Source of the DNA: Bacteroidota bacterium
GTDB taxonomy: Bacteria > Bacteroidota > Bacteroidia > NS11-12g > UBA955
Length of the DNA: 64,000 nucleotides
NCBI GenBank assembly: GCA_023957335.1
Contig: JAMLHC010000002.1
Span: forward strand, 448,809-512,808
Direction of reading: 5' to 3'
The notes under the pieces were generated by a model, which saw only the letters and a list, made by a program, of their open reading frames with translations, was not told the DNA's origin and did no database searches. Numbering within the stretch: position 1 is the first letter of the stretch; the number at the start of each line of letters is the position of its first letter. Below are positions 47,644 to 56,008 of the stretch, piece after piece. A program made the translations under genes and the position numbers.

Positions 47644-48414
47644 TTAGGGCAGCTGGGTGCAGCACTCAACCTTGCCTTTTTGCAGACTTGGGCTTAGGTA
47701 TGGAATATTCAGGTTCATCCCTCTGAGAATAAATAAAACACCTATCAACCCGATAACATAAGGGGTGGCTTTGCGAATGGCATTGCGAAAAGATAAACTG
47801 ATAACATCTTGTGCAAGGCTGACAGCAGCCATTGCAGGCAGTGTTCCAAACCCAAATCCCGCCATGAAAAGTGCGGACTCCCAAGGAGATGCAAAAGCTA
47901 ATGCACCGGCAATTGCAACATATACCAGCCCACAGGGCAGCAGCCCGTTCAATAGTCCTATGATGGTTAATATCAATGGGTTTTTATGTTGAAAAAAGGG
48001 CGCCATCTTTTGACTCAAAATCCGATTCCAAGATTGCAACCACCTTGTATTGTTGAAAAGTCGTTTGCCTGCCAAAGTCAAAATGAAAACTATCAGCATG
48101 AGTATGCCCATGATGATAGAAAACATTTGTTGGGTAGTAAAAAAAACAAAGGTTTTTCCAATAATTCCAAAAACAATTCCTAAAACGCTATAGGTAAAAA
48201 CCCTGCCCAGATTGTAAGACAAGATGCCCAATATTTTTTTAGCACCTTTCAAATGCCCCACAGGCAAAGAGAGAGCAATCGGTCCGCACATACCCACACA
48301 GTGAAAACTTCCCAAAAAGCCCAATGCCAATGCCGGAATTAGAATGAGTGAAAACACGGAATTTATTTGTTCGTTAATTTCAAATGCGAATATCGTGGCT
48401 AATCTTGAGAACAT
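47644..48414 (-). CDS. SafE/UreH-domain sulfite exporter-like membrane protein (cbb3 maturation context)
   Basis: This 256-residue protein has about six helices, with FLGSFHCVGMCGPIALSLP near residue 30 and a later GLLPCGLVYVAIAGA. These cysteine-containing motifs are typical of the TauE/SafE-related family found beside cbb3 oxidase genes, where it is thought to help metal (copper) delivery. The ATG at 48414 follows the ccoH stop; the longer open frame lies inside ccoH. It is the last gene of the cbb3 operon. Confidence 0.88.
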   Translation of the reverse strand: MFSRLATIFAFEINEQINSVFSLILIPALALGFLGSFHCVGMCGPIALSLPVGHLKGAKKILGILSYNLGRVFTYSVLGIVFGIIGKTFVFFTTQQMFSIIMGILMLIVFILTLAGKRLFNNTRWLQSWNRILSQKMAPFFQHKNPLILTIIGLLNGLLPCGLVYVAIAGALAFASPWESALFMAGFGFGTLPAMAAVSLAQDVISLSFRNAIRKATPYVIGLIGVLFILRGMNLNIPYLSPSLQKGKVECCTQLP

Positions 48415-48416
48415 GG

Positions 48417-48887
48417 CTATTTTGTAACGAAGAAAGCTTGTTCCACATCGTAACTTTTGCCGTTCATTTGCCAATTGCCTTTGAGAATATATTTGCCGGA
48501 TATGAGCTTGGAATCCTCTATGATAATCATCCCGTCTTTGTCGAGTTGTAATGGAATTTCAATATCCAATCTCTGGTCTGAGGGACGGTATAGAACAAGT
48601 CCACCTTGTATATTACTGCCAATACATTCTTTTGGAAACCGTATTATCAAAAAACCGCTATCATGATGAATGTTTATTGGGGATGAAAGTGAGCGTGTGT
48701 TTGCTTGTGCGGCTTTTTTGCTGTCGAATTGAAGCTCTGCTGAATAATAGTCTTTTTCAACCATTGAGAAATTAACTTGGGTGGTTTTGTAAACAAGAAA
48801 AATCAGTGCAGCAGCCCCCAATATCAGCACCAATGCAATGCCGGTACCCCAATTCCAAAATCCGTAATTTCGTTCTTGTCTTGCCAT
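48417..48887 (-). CDS. ccoH: FixH/CcoH family protein
   Basis: The 156-residue protein has one N-terminal helix (WNWGTGIALVLILGAAALIF) followed by VNFSMVEKDYYSAELQFDSK and a beta-rich external domain, ending GKSYDVEQAFFVTK. This is the FixH pattern. It takes part in assembly of cbb3 oxidase. It starts 1 nt after the ccoG stop. Confidence 0.9.
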   Translation of the reverse strand: MARQERNYGFWNWGTGIALVLILGAAALIFLVYKTTQVNFSMVEKDYYSAELQFDSKKAAQANTRSLSSPINIHHDSGFLIIRFPKECIGSNIQGGLVLYRPSDQRLDIEIPLQLDKDGMIIIEDSKLISGKYILKGNWQMNGKSYDVEQAFFVTK

Positions 48888-48888
48888 T

Positions 48889-50319
48889 TTATTGATATCC
48901 TGAAACAGGTCCTAAAAAATTGGTTTTAAGGGTTTTGATTAACTCGCCATTTTCATACAAACCAATTTTGATGGGATTCTTCCTTTCTTTGACCTCTGTT
49001 TTGGGCAAAATCACAAAGAAAGTAGCAGATGAATAATCGTCTGCCTTACTGTCTATATAAGGTTTGCCAACATATTGAACAGAGCCATCCATGCCTTCCA
49101 ATCTCAAATCAAGTTTCCTGTCTGATAAGGTTTTATTGATGACCTTTATATTGAATAAATTAGAAATACTATCCGCTCCTCTTTCCTGATAAAGCAAACC
49201 CGAAGTTCTCAAAACCTGACCTGAAATATTGCTCATGGAAGCAAGTAGCGCAATCATCGCGGTTGCCAACAACACCAAAGCTGCAGAATAGAGTTTGAGT
49301 CTTCGTGTAAATTTAAATGTCTTTTCGTTAGCAATATTGAATTCGGAATCATAGCGAATCAAACCTTGCGGACGTCCGGTTTTGTCCATCATAAAATTGC
49401 AGGCATCTATACAGGCGGTACAATTTACACATTCCAACTGTGTTCCGTTTCGGATATCAATACCGGTAGGGCACACATTGACACATTGAAAGCAATCAAT
49501 ACAGTCTCCCAAATCTCCTTGCTCTTTTTTGTATTTACCTCTGGGTTCACCACGCATATAGTCATAGGCAACAACTATACTATGTTTGTCCAATAACACG
49601 CTCTGCATACGTCCATAGGGACAAATGTTGGTGCAAACCTGCTCTCGCAAAAATACATATACACTAAAGAATATTGCAGTAAAGATGATAATGCCCACAA
49701 ACCCTGCAACATGAAGGCTCACAGGCTCGGTAATAATCTTGTAGAGTTCATCTATTCCAATCAGATAAGAAAGAAAAGTATTGGCAATGATAAAAGAGAG
49801 TATCAAATAAAGCCCATAACGCAAACTAAAGATTCCAATCTTCTTTGCAGACATAGGTGCATTAGCCCATTTTCTGTGGTTAGCCGGGGAGCCGAGCACA
49901 ATAAAATCCACCCTGCGAAACAGCATTTCCAAAAAAATGGTTTGAGGGCAAATCCACCCGCAGAAGATTCTACCATAAGCCACAGTGAATATGGCAATAA
50001 ACAGAATGGCTGCCAGCATAATCACTCCAAGTATAAAGAAATCTTGTGGCCAAAAAGCTTTACCAAACAAAATAAATCTGCCGTCAAAGAAGTCAAACAA
50101 CATCAACGGTCGTCCATTGACTTTGATAAAAGGAATGCTAAAGAAACCTGCATAATATAATACAGCCAGTATTACTCTTCGATTAAACCATTTTCCTTTG
50201 GGTTTGGTAGGTTTGATGTATTTGGAGCTGCCGTCTTCTGATACAGTGGTCAGATGGTCGCGAAAGGATTGATCCCAAACCGGAATCTCTTTGTTATTTA
50301 ACTCTTCATTCATGTTCAC
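48889..50319 (-). CDS. ccoG: Cytochrome oxidase accessory protein CcoG (FixG)
   Basis: The 476-residue membrane protein has five or six helices. It carries the NapH-like FCGWICPQTIFLEM and two 4Fe-4S motifs, CIDCFQCVNVCPTGIDIRNG and ECVNCTACIDACNFMM. The C-terminal Ig-like domain (FNIKVINKTLSDRKLDLRLE) is typical of CcoG. It reduces copper for insertion into cbb3 oxidase. It is cotranscribed with ccoP (5 nt gap). Confidence 0.96.
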   Translation of the reverse strand: MNMNEELNNKEIPVWDQSFRDHLTTVSEDGSSKYIKPTKPKGKWFNRRVILAVLYYAGFFSIPFIKVNGRPLMLFDFFDGRFILFGKAFWPQDFFILGVIMLAAILFIAIFTVAYGRIFCGWICPQTIFLEMLFRRVDFIVLGSPANHRKWANAPMSAKKIGIFSLRYGLYLILSFIIANTFLSYLIGIDELYKIITEPVSLHVAGFVGIIIFTAIFFSVYVFLREQVCTNICPYGRMQSVLLDKHSIVVAYDYMRGEPRGKYKKEQGDLGDCIDCFQCVNVCPTGIDIRNGTQLECVNCTACIDACNFMMDKTGRPQGLIRYDSEFNIANEKTFKFTRRLKLYSAALVLLATAMIALLASMSNISGQVLRTSGLLYQERGADSISNLFNIKVINKTLSDRKLDLRLEGMDGSVQYVGKPYIDSKADDYSSATFFVILPKTEVKERKNPIKIGLYENGELIKTLKTNFLGPVSGYQ

Positions 50320-50324
50320 AAACT

Positions 50325-51194
50325 TTAATCTTTCATTAACTCGCCCTCAGGTTCTTTGGCAGTCATAGGTTTGGTTCCATGAAGTGATTTTACAAAGCTT
50401 GTTATCTGTACTATTTGCTTGTCTGAAAAGTTGTTTTTCCAAGCAACCATTCCGGTACCGGGCACACCGTATTTAATGGTTTTGAAAATATCGTTTAATG
50501 TATTGCCATGCATCCAATAATCATCTGTGAGGTTTGGTCCAATCATACCTCCTCCGTCTGCGAGATGACAGGCAGAACAGTTATTGACAAAGAAATCCTT
50601 GCCTATAGCCAATTCAGAAGCATCTGTAAGTGTGGGGATATTATTTTCATCAACCATATTGCCCGTTTTAGCAAGATATTCTGCTTTGGCTTTTTCTGCT
50701 TGAGCATTGGCAATCGCGAGCTCCTCTATTTGCAATGGTGCATTTTTTCCTACAAAATAAACCCACAAATACACTACTGCAAACAACATGCTGAGACGAA
50801 ATCCCCAAACCCACCAAGGAGGTGTAGGGTTGTCAAGTTCGCGAATACCATCGTAATCATGACCCATGTCAACAGCTGCTTCTGAATCCGCATCAAGGCT
50901 TTTGGTTTCATTCATTTTCTCCCACCAAGATTTCCTTGTAATACCTTTTTTGTCGTTTATCTCTTTGATAATAGGCGCAATGGCTTTGTTGATAGACGCA
51001 ACTAATATGATAACAGATATCACAATCAATAAGAGAATACCGAAGATGGTATAAAAATAACCTGCAGGAATACCTGCAATCAGGTGAATCTCTTCTACTG
51101 TGTTTGCGTCATTGGCAAACAAACCCGAAAGGGGCATCAACAGGAATGTAGTTGCTAATACAAAATGCTTTAAATTCTTATTTGTCTTTTTCAT
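50325..51194 (-). CDS. ccoP: cbb3 oxidase subunit CcoP with a single haem c site
   Basis: The 289-residue protein has a hydrophobic segment near 8-27 and another at 45-66. The CcoP signature ELDNPTPPWWVWGFRLSM lies near residue 120, and one cytochrome c domain holds CSACH at 206-210 with the axial Met in GTGMVAWKN. Proteobacterial CcoP normally has two CxxCH sites; only one is present here. It transfers electrons to the CcoN catalytic centre, probably from a periplasmic cytochrome c. Confidence 0.92.
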   Translation of the reverse strand: MKKTNKNLKHFVLATTFLLMPLSGLFANDANTVEEIHLIAGIPAGYFYTIFGILLLIVISVIILVASINKAIAPIIKEINDKKGITRKSWWEKMNETKSLDADSEAAVDMGHDYDGIRELDNPTPPWWVWGFRLSMLFAVVYLWVYFVGKNAPLQIEELAIANAQAEKAKAEYLAKTGNMVDENNIPTLTDASELAIGKDFFVNNCSACHLADGGGMIGPNLTDDYWMHGNTLNDIFKTIKYGVPGTGMVAWKNNFSDKQIVQITSFVKSLHGTKPMTAKEPEGELMKD

Positions 51195-51197
51195 TTT

Positions 51198-51395
51198 CTA
51201 ATGCGTGTTGTTATTGTTTTGAGAATTAATTTGAGAATCTTCTAAGGGAAGTTGCTTGATTTCGTTGATGGTTTTCTTGCTTTTGGAAAAAATCAAGATG
51301 ACAGCAAGTATAAAAATAACCATAAACAATATCAGCGTGAATATGGGATATATACTTACACCTTCAATAGATTTCAAGGAATTTATGAATCTCAT
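51198..51395 (-). CDS. CcoQ-like small cbb3 subunit
   Basis: The 65-residue protein has one membrane helix (IYPIFTLILFMVIFILAVILIF) and a polar C-terminal tail rich in Asn and Gln. Size, topology and position between ccoNO and ccoP identify it as the CcoQ/FixQ equivalent, although sequence similarity to that poorly conserved family is weak. It probably stabilises the complex. Confidence 0.75.
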   Translation of the reverse strand: MRFINSLKSIEGVSIYPIFTLILFMVIFILAVILIFSKSKKTINEIKQLPLEDSQINSQNNNNTH

Positions 51396-51404
51396 TTGTT
51401 CAAT

Positions 51405-53570
51405 TTATTTTGAATCGCCTAACTCTTTATTTTCTTTTTTTAGGTCTGTTCCAAGTCTTTGCAAGTAGGCAATCAAGGCGACAATCTCTTTGTCTTTTGC
51501 CACCTCAATTTTGTCTTTTTTGAGCGAAGCCTGAATTTCAGCCCCTTGCTTATCCATATCATCATTCGCTTGGTTTTCGTAACCGTCAGCATAAGGAATT
51601 CCAAGTCGTTTCATAGCTTTTATCATACTGTATGTTTTGCTTTTGTCAATTTTATCATTGAAAAGCCAAGGATAAGCCGGCATGATTGACCCTGCTGAAA
51701 TGGAGTTTGGTTCTAACATGTGATTGTAGTGCCAACTGTCAGGATATTTGCCGCCAATTCTTTGCAAATCAGGACCGGTTCTTTTGGAACCCCACTGATA
51801 AGGATGGTCATACACAAACTCACCTGCTTTTGAATATTCACCATAACGTGCTTCTTCATCTCTGAAAGGTCTAATCATCTGTGAATGACAAGTGTAACAA
51901 CCTTCACGAATATAAATGCTTCTTCCATAAAGTTCCAATGCAGTATAGGGTTGCACACTACTGATGGTGGGTACGTTTGATTTAATCAAGAAAGTCGGTA
52001 CCATTTCTACCAATCCGCCAATACCTACTGCAATCAGGGATAGAATAACCATTTGGACAGGTCTTTTTTCAACCCATGTATGCCAATGTTCTTTTACATT
52101 GGATTTAACTTCCAACTTAGGCAGAGGCGCAGCCTGAGCCATTTCGTTTTCAATTAATTTGCCGGATTTAATGGTCTTAAATAAGTTGTAAATCATCAAG
52201 AAAACCCCTATCAGATAGATAGTTCCTCCTAATGCTCTCAATCCATACATGGGAAGAATTGTATTTACGGTTTCCATAAATTGATATTTCAATGTGCCTT
52301 CCGGTGTAAACTGTTTCCACATCAAACTTTGTGTGAATGCAGCCCAATACAAAGGAATCACATAAAAAACTATACCCACGACTCCAATCCAGAAATGCTG
52401 ATTTGCCATTCTCTTGGAATATAATTTTGTTCCGAATAGACGTGGTATCATCCAATATAACATACCAAAAGCAAGAAATCCGTTCCAGCCCAATGCGCCC
52501 ACATGCACGTGCGCTATCGTCCAATCTGTATAGTGGCTGATGGCATTTACACTCTTTAATGAAAGCATAGGACCTTCAAAAGTTGCCATTCCATAGCAAG
52601 TAAGCGCCACCACAAAGAATTTGAGAATAGCATCCTCGCGAACCCTGTCCCAAGCGCCACGCAATGTCAATAAACCATTCAACATTCCTCCCCATGAAGG
52701 TGCAATCAACATGATAGAGAAAACAGTTCCCAAACCTTGCGCCCACTCAGGAAGTGCTGTATAGAGCAAATGGTGAGGACCCGCCCATATATAAATAAAA
52801 ATTAAAGACCAGAAGTGGATGATAGACCAGCGGTAAGAATACACAGGGCGGTTTGCCGCTTTAGGAATAAAGTAATACATCAATCCCAAGAAGGGTGTAG
52901 TAAGGAAGAATGCAACGGCATTGTGCCCATACCACCATTGTACCAATGCATCTTGAACACCTGCATACCAACTTACACTTCCAAAAATTGCATAAGGCAT
53001 AGCCATTGAATTGATGATATGTAACATAGCCACAGCAACCCAAGTACCAATATAGAACCAAATGGCAACATAAAGATGCCTTTCTCTTCTTTTCAGGATT
53101 GTACCCATCATGTTGATACCGAACACAACCCAAAGTAGTGTGATAGCAATGTCAAGTGGCCATTCAAGTTCAGCATATTCTTTTGCTTGCGTAAAACCCA
53201 TCCAGAGTGTCAAAGCGCCTGCAAGAATGAGCAGTTGCCAACCCCAGAAATGAACTTTGCTGAGTGTGTCCGAAAACATACGGGCTTTGGTTAACCTTTG
53301 AAGTGAATAATACACTCCTGCAAAAATGGCATTGCCCACAAAAGCAAAAATCACCGCATTCGTGTGTACAGGACGCATACGTCCGAATGTGGTAGCGGGT
53401 AAACCTAAATTAACTTCGGGAAAATATAATGACAATGCAGCCCAAAGACCGGCTAACATTCCGACCACGCCCCAAAGAACAGTGGCATAAGCAAAGTTTC
53501 TGACAATCTTGTTGTCGTAGTAAAATGTCTCAAGTCCTGTCGAGACGTTTGTGCTTTTTGTTTCTTCCAT
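51405..53570 (-). CDS. ccoN: Fused cbb3 oxidase subunits I and II (CcoNO)
   Basis: The 721-residue protein has a twelve-helix CcoN part at residues 1 to about 480: AVIFAFVGNAIFAGVYYSLQ, WWYGHNAVAFFLTTPFLGLM and YTDWTIAHVHVGALGWNGFL contain the haem and CuB histidines. The CcoO part has a membrane anchor (VQMVILSLIAVGIGGLVEM) and the haem c motif CYTCHSQMIRPFRDE near residue 557. The fusion of two subunits is usual in Bacteroidota. This is the oxygen-reducing core of a high-affinity terminal oxidase. Its first 41 nt overlap ccoS. Confidence 0.97.
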   Translation of the reverse strand: MEETKSTNVSTGLETFYYDNKIVRNFAYATVLWGVVGMLAGLWAALSLYFPEVNLGLPATTFGRMRPVHTNAVIFAFVGNAIFAGVYYSLQRLTKARMFSDTLSKVHFWGWQLLILAGALTLWMGFTQAKEYAELEWPLDIAITLLWVVFGINMMGTILKRRERHLYVAIWFYIGTWVAVAMLHIINSMAMPYAIFGSVSWYAGVQDALVQWWYGHNAVAFFLTTPFLGLMYYFIPKAANRPVYSYRWSIIHFWSLIFIYIWAGPHHLLYTALPEWAQGLGTVFSIMLIAPSWGGMLNGLLTLRGAWDRVREDAILKFFVVALTCYGMATFEGPMLSLKSVNAISHYTDWTIAHVHVGALGWNGFLAFGMLYWMIPRLFGTKLYSKRMANQHFWIGVVGIVFYVIPLYWAAFTQSLMWKQFTPEGTLKYQFMETVNTILPMYGLRALGGTIYLIGVFLMIYNLFKTIKSGKLIENEMAQAAPLPKLEVKSNVKEHWHTWVEKRPVQMVILSLIAVGIGGLVEMVPTFLIKSNVPTISSVQPYTALELYGRSIYIREGCYTCHSQMIRPFRDEEARYGEYSKAGEFVYDHPYQWGSKRTGPDLQRIGGKYPDSWHYNHMLEPNSISAGSIMPAYPWLFNDKIDKSKTYSMIKAMKRLGIPYADGYENQANDDMDKQGAEIQASLKKDKIEVAKDKEIVALIAYLQRLGTDLKKENKELGDSK

Positions 53571-53766
53571 TTATTGATTGGTTGTTTTGAGTAATTTGAT
53601 GAGATATTTCTTTTTCTTGTTTCTGAATGGGGTTGTCAAATAGTATTTTATGAGCAGGAGAAAAGTCATCCTCGAACTGTCCGCTTTTCACTGACCAGAT
53701 AAAAGCAATCAGGAAAATAATTCCAACTAATAAACTTGCACCCAGCAGAATAATCATTACACTCAT
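53530..53766 (-). CDS. ccoS: cbb3 oxidase maturation protein CcoS
   Basis: The 78-residue protein is MSVMIILLGASLLVGIIFLI followed by AFIWSVKSGQFEDDFSPAHK, with ILFDNP after that: a single N-terminal helix followed by the CcoS signature SGQFxD...P..KILFD. It is needed for cofactor insertion in cbb3 oxidase. Unusually it is the first gene of the operon, and its last 41 nt overlap the start of ccoNO in another frame. Confidence 0.92.
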   Translation of the reverse strand: MSVMIILLGASLLVGIIFLIAFIWSVKSGQFEDDFSPAHKILFDNPIQKQEKEISHQITQNNQSINGRNKKHKRLDRT

Positions 53767-53802
53767 GAAAATAGCCTTCTTTTATCAGAATTTATAAGTG
53801 TG

Positions 53803-53857
53803 CAAAAATATCATTTAACTCAGCGAAAACAAGCCGTTGCATTATGACTTTTGTCAT
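53803..53857 (-). promoter_or_regulatory. cbb3 operon promoter and FNR/CRP-type operator
   Basis: TATTTTTG (53810-53803) matches the -7 consensus 36 nt before the ccoS ATG. The dyad ATGAC TTTT GTCAT (53844-53857) lies about 53 nt upstream of the expected start point. Its TGAC-N4-GTCA layout is that of FNR-family operators, which fits oxygen-dependent control of a microaerobic oxidase. Confidence 0.6.
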
Positions 53858-53925
53858 GTTTGCAAGCACGTTTTTTTTTTATTTATTAGAGGAGTACTAA
53901 TTTGATAATGAGTAGTAAGACTAAA

Positions 53926-54540
53926 TTAAAAATTCAGCAACCTGAAAAGTTCTTTTCGGGTTTCCAACTCTTCAAACACACCGCTGTATTCTTCGGTTGT
54001 AGTTGTGCTGCTATCATCTTTGATACCGCGAGATGCAACGCATAAATGTTTGGCGTTCACAATGACGGCAACATCAGGCGTGTTGAGTGCTTTTTGCAGT
54101 TCGTGTGAAATTTGCATGGTCATACGTTCCTGCACCTGAGGTCTTTTGGCATAATATTCAACAATGCGATTGAGTTTGGAAAGCCCTACAACCTTGCCAT
54201 TCGGAATATATGCCAAATGAACTTTGCCAAAGAAAGGCACAAAGTGGTGTTCGCAATGGGTGTAGAAATTAATGTCTTTTTCAATTAAAATTTTATTGTA
54301 TTTAAATTCATTGACAAAATGCATAATCTTGGGTTTGAGATTAGGATTCAATCCCCAAAACATTTCTTTGACATACATTTTGGCAACTCTGTGTGGAGTT
54401 CCTTTCAAACTGTCATTGTTGAGGTCTAAACCAAGTGTATTCATTATCTCTCTGAAATGACCTTCGATAATGTGCATTTTTTCTTCATCGGAAAGCTCAA
54501 AAGCATCCGGTCTCAGGGGGGTGTTGATATTATTTTCCAT
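53926..54540 (-). CDS. folE: GTP cyclohydrolase I
   Basis: The 204-residue protein has the conserved zinc and substrate residues: HCEHHFVPFFGKVHLAYIPN, VVGLSKLNRIVEYYAKRPQV with QERMT after it, and KHLCVASRGIKDDSS. It converts GTP to dihydroneopterin triphosphate, the entry to folate and queuosine synthesis. Its ATG lies within the last codons of queD, giving an 11-nt overlap, so the two are coupled. Confidence 0.97.
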   Translation of the reverse strand: MENNINTPLRPDAFELSDEEKMHIIEGHFREIMNTLGLDLNNDSLKGTPHRVAKMYVKEMFWGLNPNLKPKIMHFVNEFKYNKILIEKDINFYTHCEHHFVPFFGKVHLAYIPNGKVVGLSKLNRIVEYYAKRPQVQERMTMQISHELQKALNTPDVAVIVNAKHLCVASRGIKDDSSTTTTEEYSGVFEELETRKELFRLLNF

Positions 54541-54940
54541 TAACTGTTACGATATTTCTGGGGGTTTCGGCAAGTGTAACCGTAAGTTCATATTCGGTTT
54601 CGATTTGACTTCTAAGTTTTTGCCAAATAACAGAGGCAATATTTTCTGCGGTGGGATTCAGGTTTTTAAATTCTGGTGTGTCAAGATTCAAATTCTTGTG
54701 GTCAAAGGCTTCGGTTATTTCTTTTTCAATCAATTTTTTGAGTTTTCCTATGTCATAGGCAAAACCCGTGAGAGGATTGATTTCTCCCGTTACACTGACA
54801 TCGAGTTCGTAATTGTGTCCATGAAAATTGGGGTTATTGCATAAACCAAAATAAGTCTGATTTTTTTCATCTGACCAAGTGGGAACATGGAGTCTGTGTG
54901 CTGAATTAAAATGTGCTTTGCGTGTTACTGTTGCTTTCAC
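54530..54940 (-). CDS. queD: 6-carboxytetrahydropterin synthase (QueD/PTPS family)
   Basis: The protein is about 136 residues from a GTG at 54940 (VKATVTRKAHFNSAHRLHVP). Zinc ligands are His in FNSAHRL and in NPNFHGHNYELDV, with the catalytic region DHKNLNLDTPEF and the glutamate of TEYELTVTLAETPRN. The open frame continues to 55090, but the extra N-terminus is unlike the family, and a TAccTTTG promoter element lies 6 nt before the GTG. It makes the queuosine precursor from the folE product. Confidence 0.9.
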   Translation of the reverse strand: MKATVTRKAHFNSAHRLHVPTWSDEKNQTYFGLCNNPNFHGHNYELDVSVTGEINPLTGFAYDIGKLKKLIEKEITEAFDHKNLNLDTPEFKNLNPTAENIASVIWQKLRSQIETEYELTVTLAETPRNIVTVNGK

Positions 54941-54946
54941 TCGGTG

Positions 54947-54954
54947 CAAAGGTA
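54947..54954 (-). promoter_or_regulatory. -7 element TACCTTTG placing a near-leaderless queD start
   Basis: Only CACCGA separates the element from the GTG at 54940. It supports the short form of queD and a leader of zero to two nucleotides. Confidence 0.55.
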
Positions 54955-55071
54955 AGGATTCGGTAGATACATTTTGATGAAAGCGAGAACTCCGGCTCAG
55001 TTCGGGGTTGATGTTGTGTTTTTTTTGGTGGGTTGAGTCAAAAACCAAAGGGCTTATGGATTCTTCTTTCT

Positions 55072-55104
55072 TTTGGCACAGAGGCAGCACATTTAGTATA
55101 TTTG
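55072..55104 (+). promoter_or_regulatory. Promoter of the lipoprotein array
   Basis: TTTG (55072-55075) and TATATTTG (55097-55104) are separated by 21 nt, a full match to the Bacteroidota -33/-7 promoter. The expected start is near 55110, about 18 nt before the first ATG. No other terminator or promoter is evident before 59983. Confidence 0.75.
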
Positions 55105-55127
55105 CACAACACTAAAACATAGATACT

Positions 55128-55760
55128 ATGAAAACACTATTAAAAACAAGAACTTATGGCTTATATCCCTTGCATTGATTTTGCTTTTTTCATGCAAGAA
55201 AAACTCATTCTTTGATGGCACATTTGAACTTAGCGGTACGGTTAGAGATGAACTGACGGGCAAGCCCATTGCTAATGCTGATGTGAGAATAATTGAACGA
55301 GAAAGAGGCTGGATGGTTGGCTATGCAGGCAAATTGGTTGGCTCTCAAATAGCCAATAAGAAAGGAGAGTTTGTTATTTCTTTTCCTGCCAAAGAGGAAG
55401 GTTTTTCTTATGAAATTGTTGCTACAGAAAATAACAAATATTTTGAAGACAATACACCTCCCTGGGTGGAATTTACCAAAACAGGCAAAGGCAGGCAGGA
55501 TATTACGCTGATGCCTTACGGATATCTAACTTTTATTATTAAAGGGAATAAGGGAGGATATAGATTGAAAATAAATGGAATTTCAAATCATTATTTTTCA
55601 AATTCTGACACATTGCAAACCGTAAAAAAAACACCAAAACTAAATACCGGTATTTATTATTTTGTTTATGATGTTAATAATGAGTTGCTTTACAATAAGA
55701 TTGATACGGTTCTTATCCCCCCCCCCCCCCGACACTGCTTATCATCTAATCGAGTTTTAA
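55128..55760 (+). CDS. Array gene 1: lipoprotein with regulatory-like beta domain, two homopolymer frame breaks
   Basis: ATG 55128 is followed by AAAACACTATTAAAAACAAG; with six instead of five A at 55142-55146 the frame would read MKTLLKNKNLWLISLALILL then FSC, a lipoprotein signal. The mature part (FELSGTVRDELTGKPIANAD) has the carboxypeptidase-regulatory-like pattern of Bacteroidota surface lipoproteins. Near the 3' end a run of 14 C (55717-55730) shifts the frame. With 13 C the protein would end PPPPDTAYHLIEF at 55760; as sequenced it reads RHCLSSNRVLT and into the next ORF, to 56008. It is nearly identical to array gene 7 over about 575 bp. Confidence 0.65.
55717..55730 (+). repeat. Homopolymeric C14 tract
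   Basis: Fourteen consecutive C lie just before the end of array gene 1. In the sister copies the tract is C6-T-C6 (58963-58975) and C5-T-C8 (59605-59618). Tract length determines which of two C-terminal frames is read, a classical slipped-strand arrangement. Confidence 0.9.
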
Positions 55761-55774
55761 CTAAATATATCACT

Positions 55775-56008
55775 ATGAAACATCTACACATTACATTATT
55801 TATAGCGTTCACGTTTATTACAAACACATACAACGCACAAGCGCAATCTCCTCCAGACAGTTCTTCCGGACTGCAAGAGGTCATTGACTGGACATTCGCC
55901 CCTTTGGACACCTCTCAACTTTTAACCACCGGGCTTTTGATGGATAAAGGCATGATGGATTCTTCCTTCTTTCCATACCTTTGTCGTAACAAAACACTAC
56001 TGCTATGA
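55775..56008 (+). CDS. Array gene 2: short secreted protein, N-terminal piece of a longer family
   Basis: The 77-residue protein has signal peptide MKHLHITLFIAFTFITNTYN to AQAQ. The mature part, GLQEVIDWTFAPLDTSQLLT followed by TGLLMDKGMMDSSFF, is shared with array gene 9 at 59667. After SSFF the two differ, and here the protein stops after 11 more residues. The pattern suggests the N-terminus of a large T9SS-type secreted protein whose remainder has been lost. When gene 1 is in the C14 frame, translation runs through it. Its TGA overlaps the next ATG. Confidence 0.6.
   Translation: MKHLHITLFIAFTFITNTYNAQAQSPPDSSSGLQEVIDWTFAPLDTSQLLTTGLLMDKGMMDSSFFPYLCRNKTLLL

Noticed and set aside
54941-55090. 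N-terminal extension of queD
   Set aside because: The extra 50 residues are unlike the family, and a promoter element sits just before the GTG at 54940.
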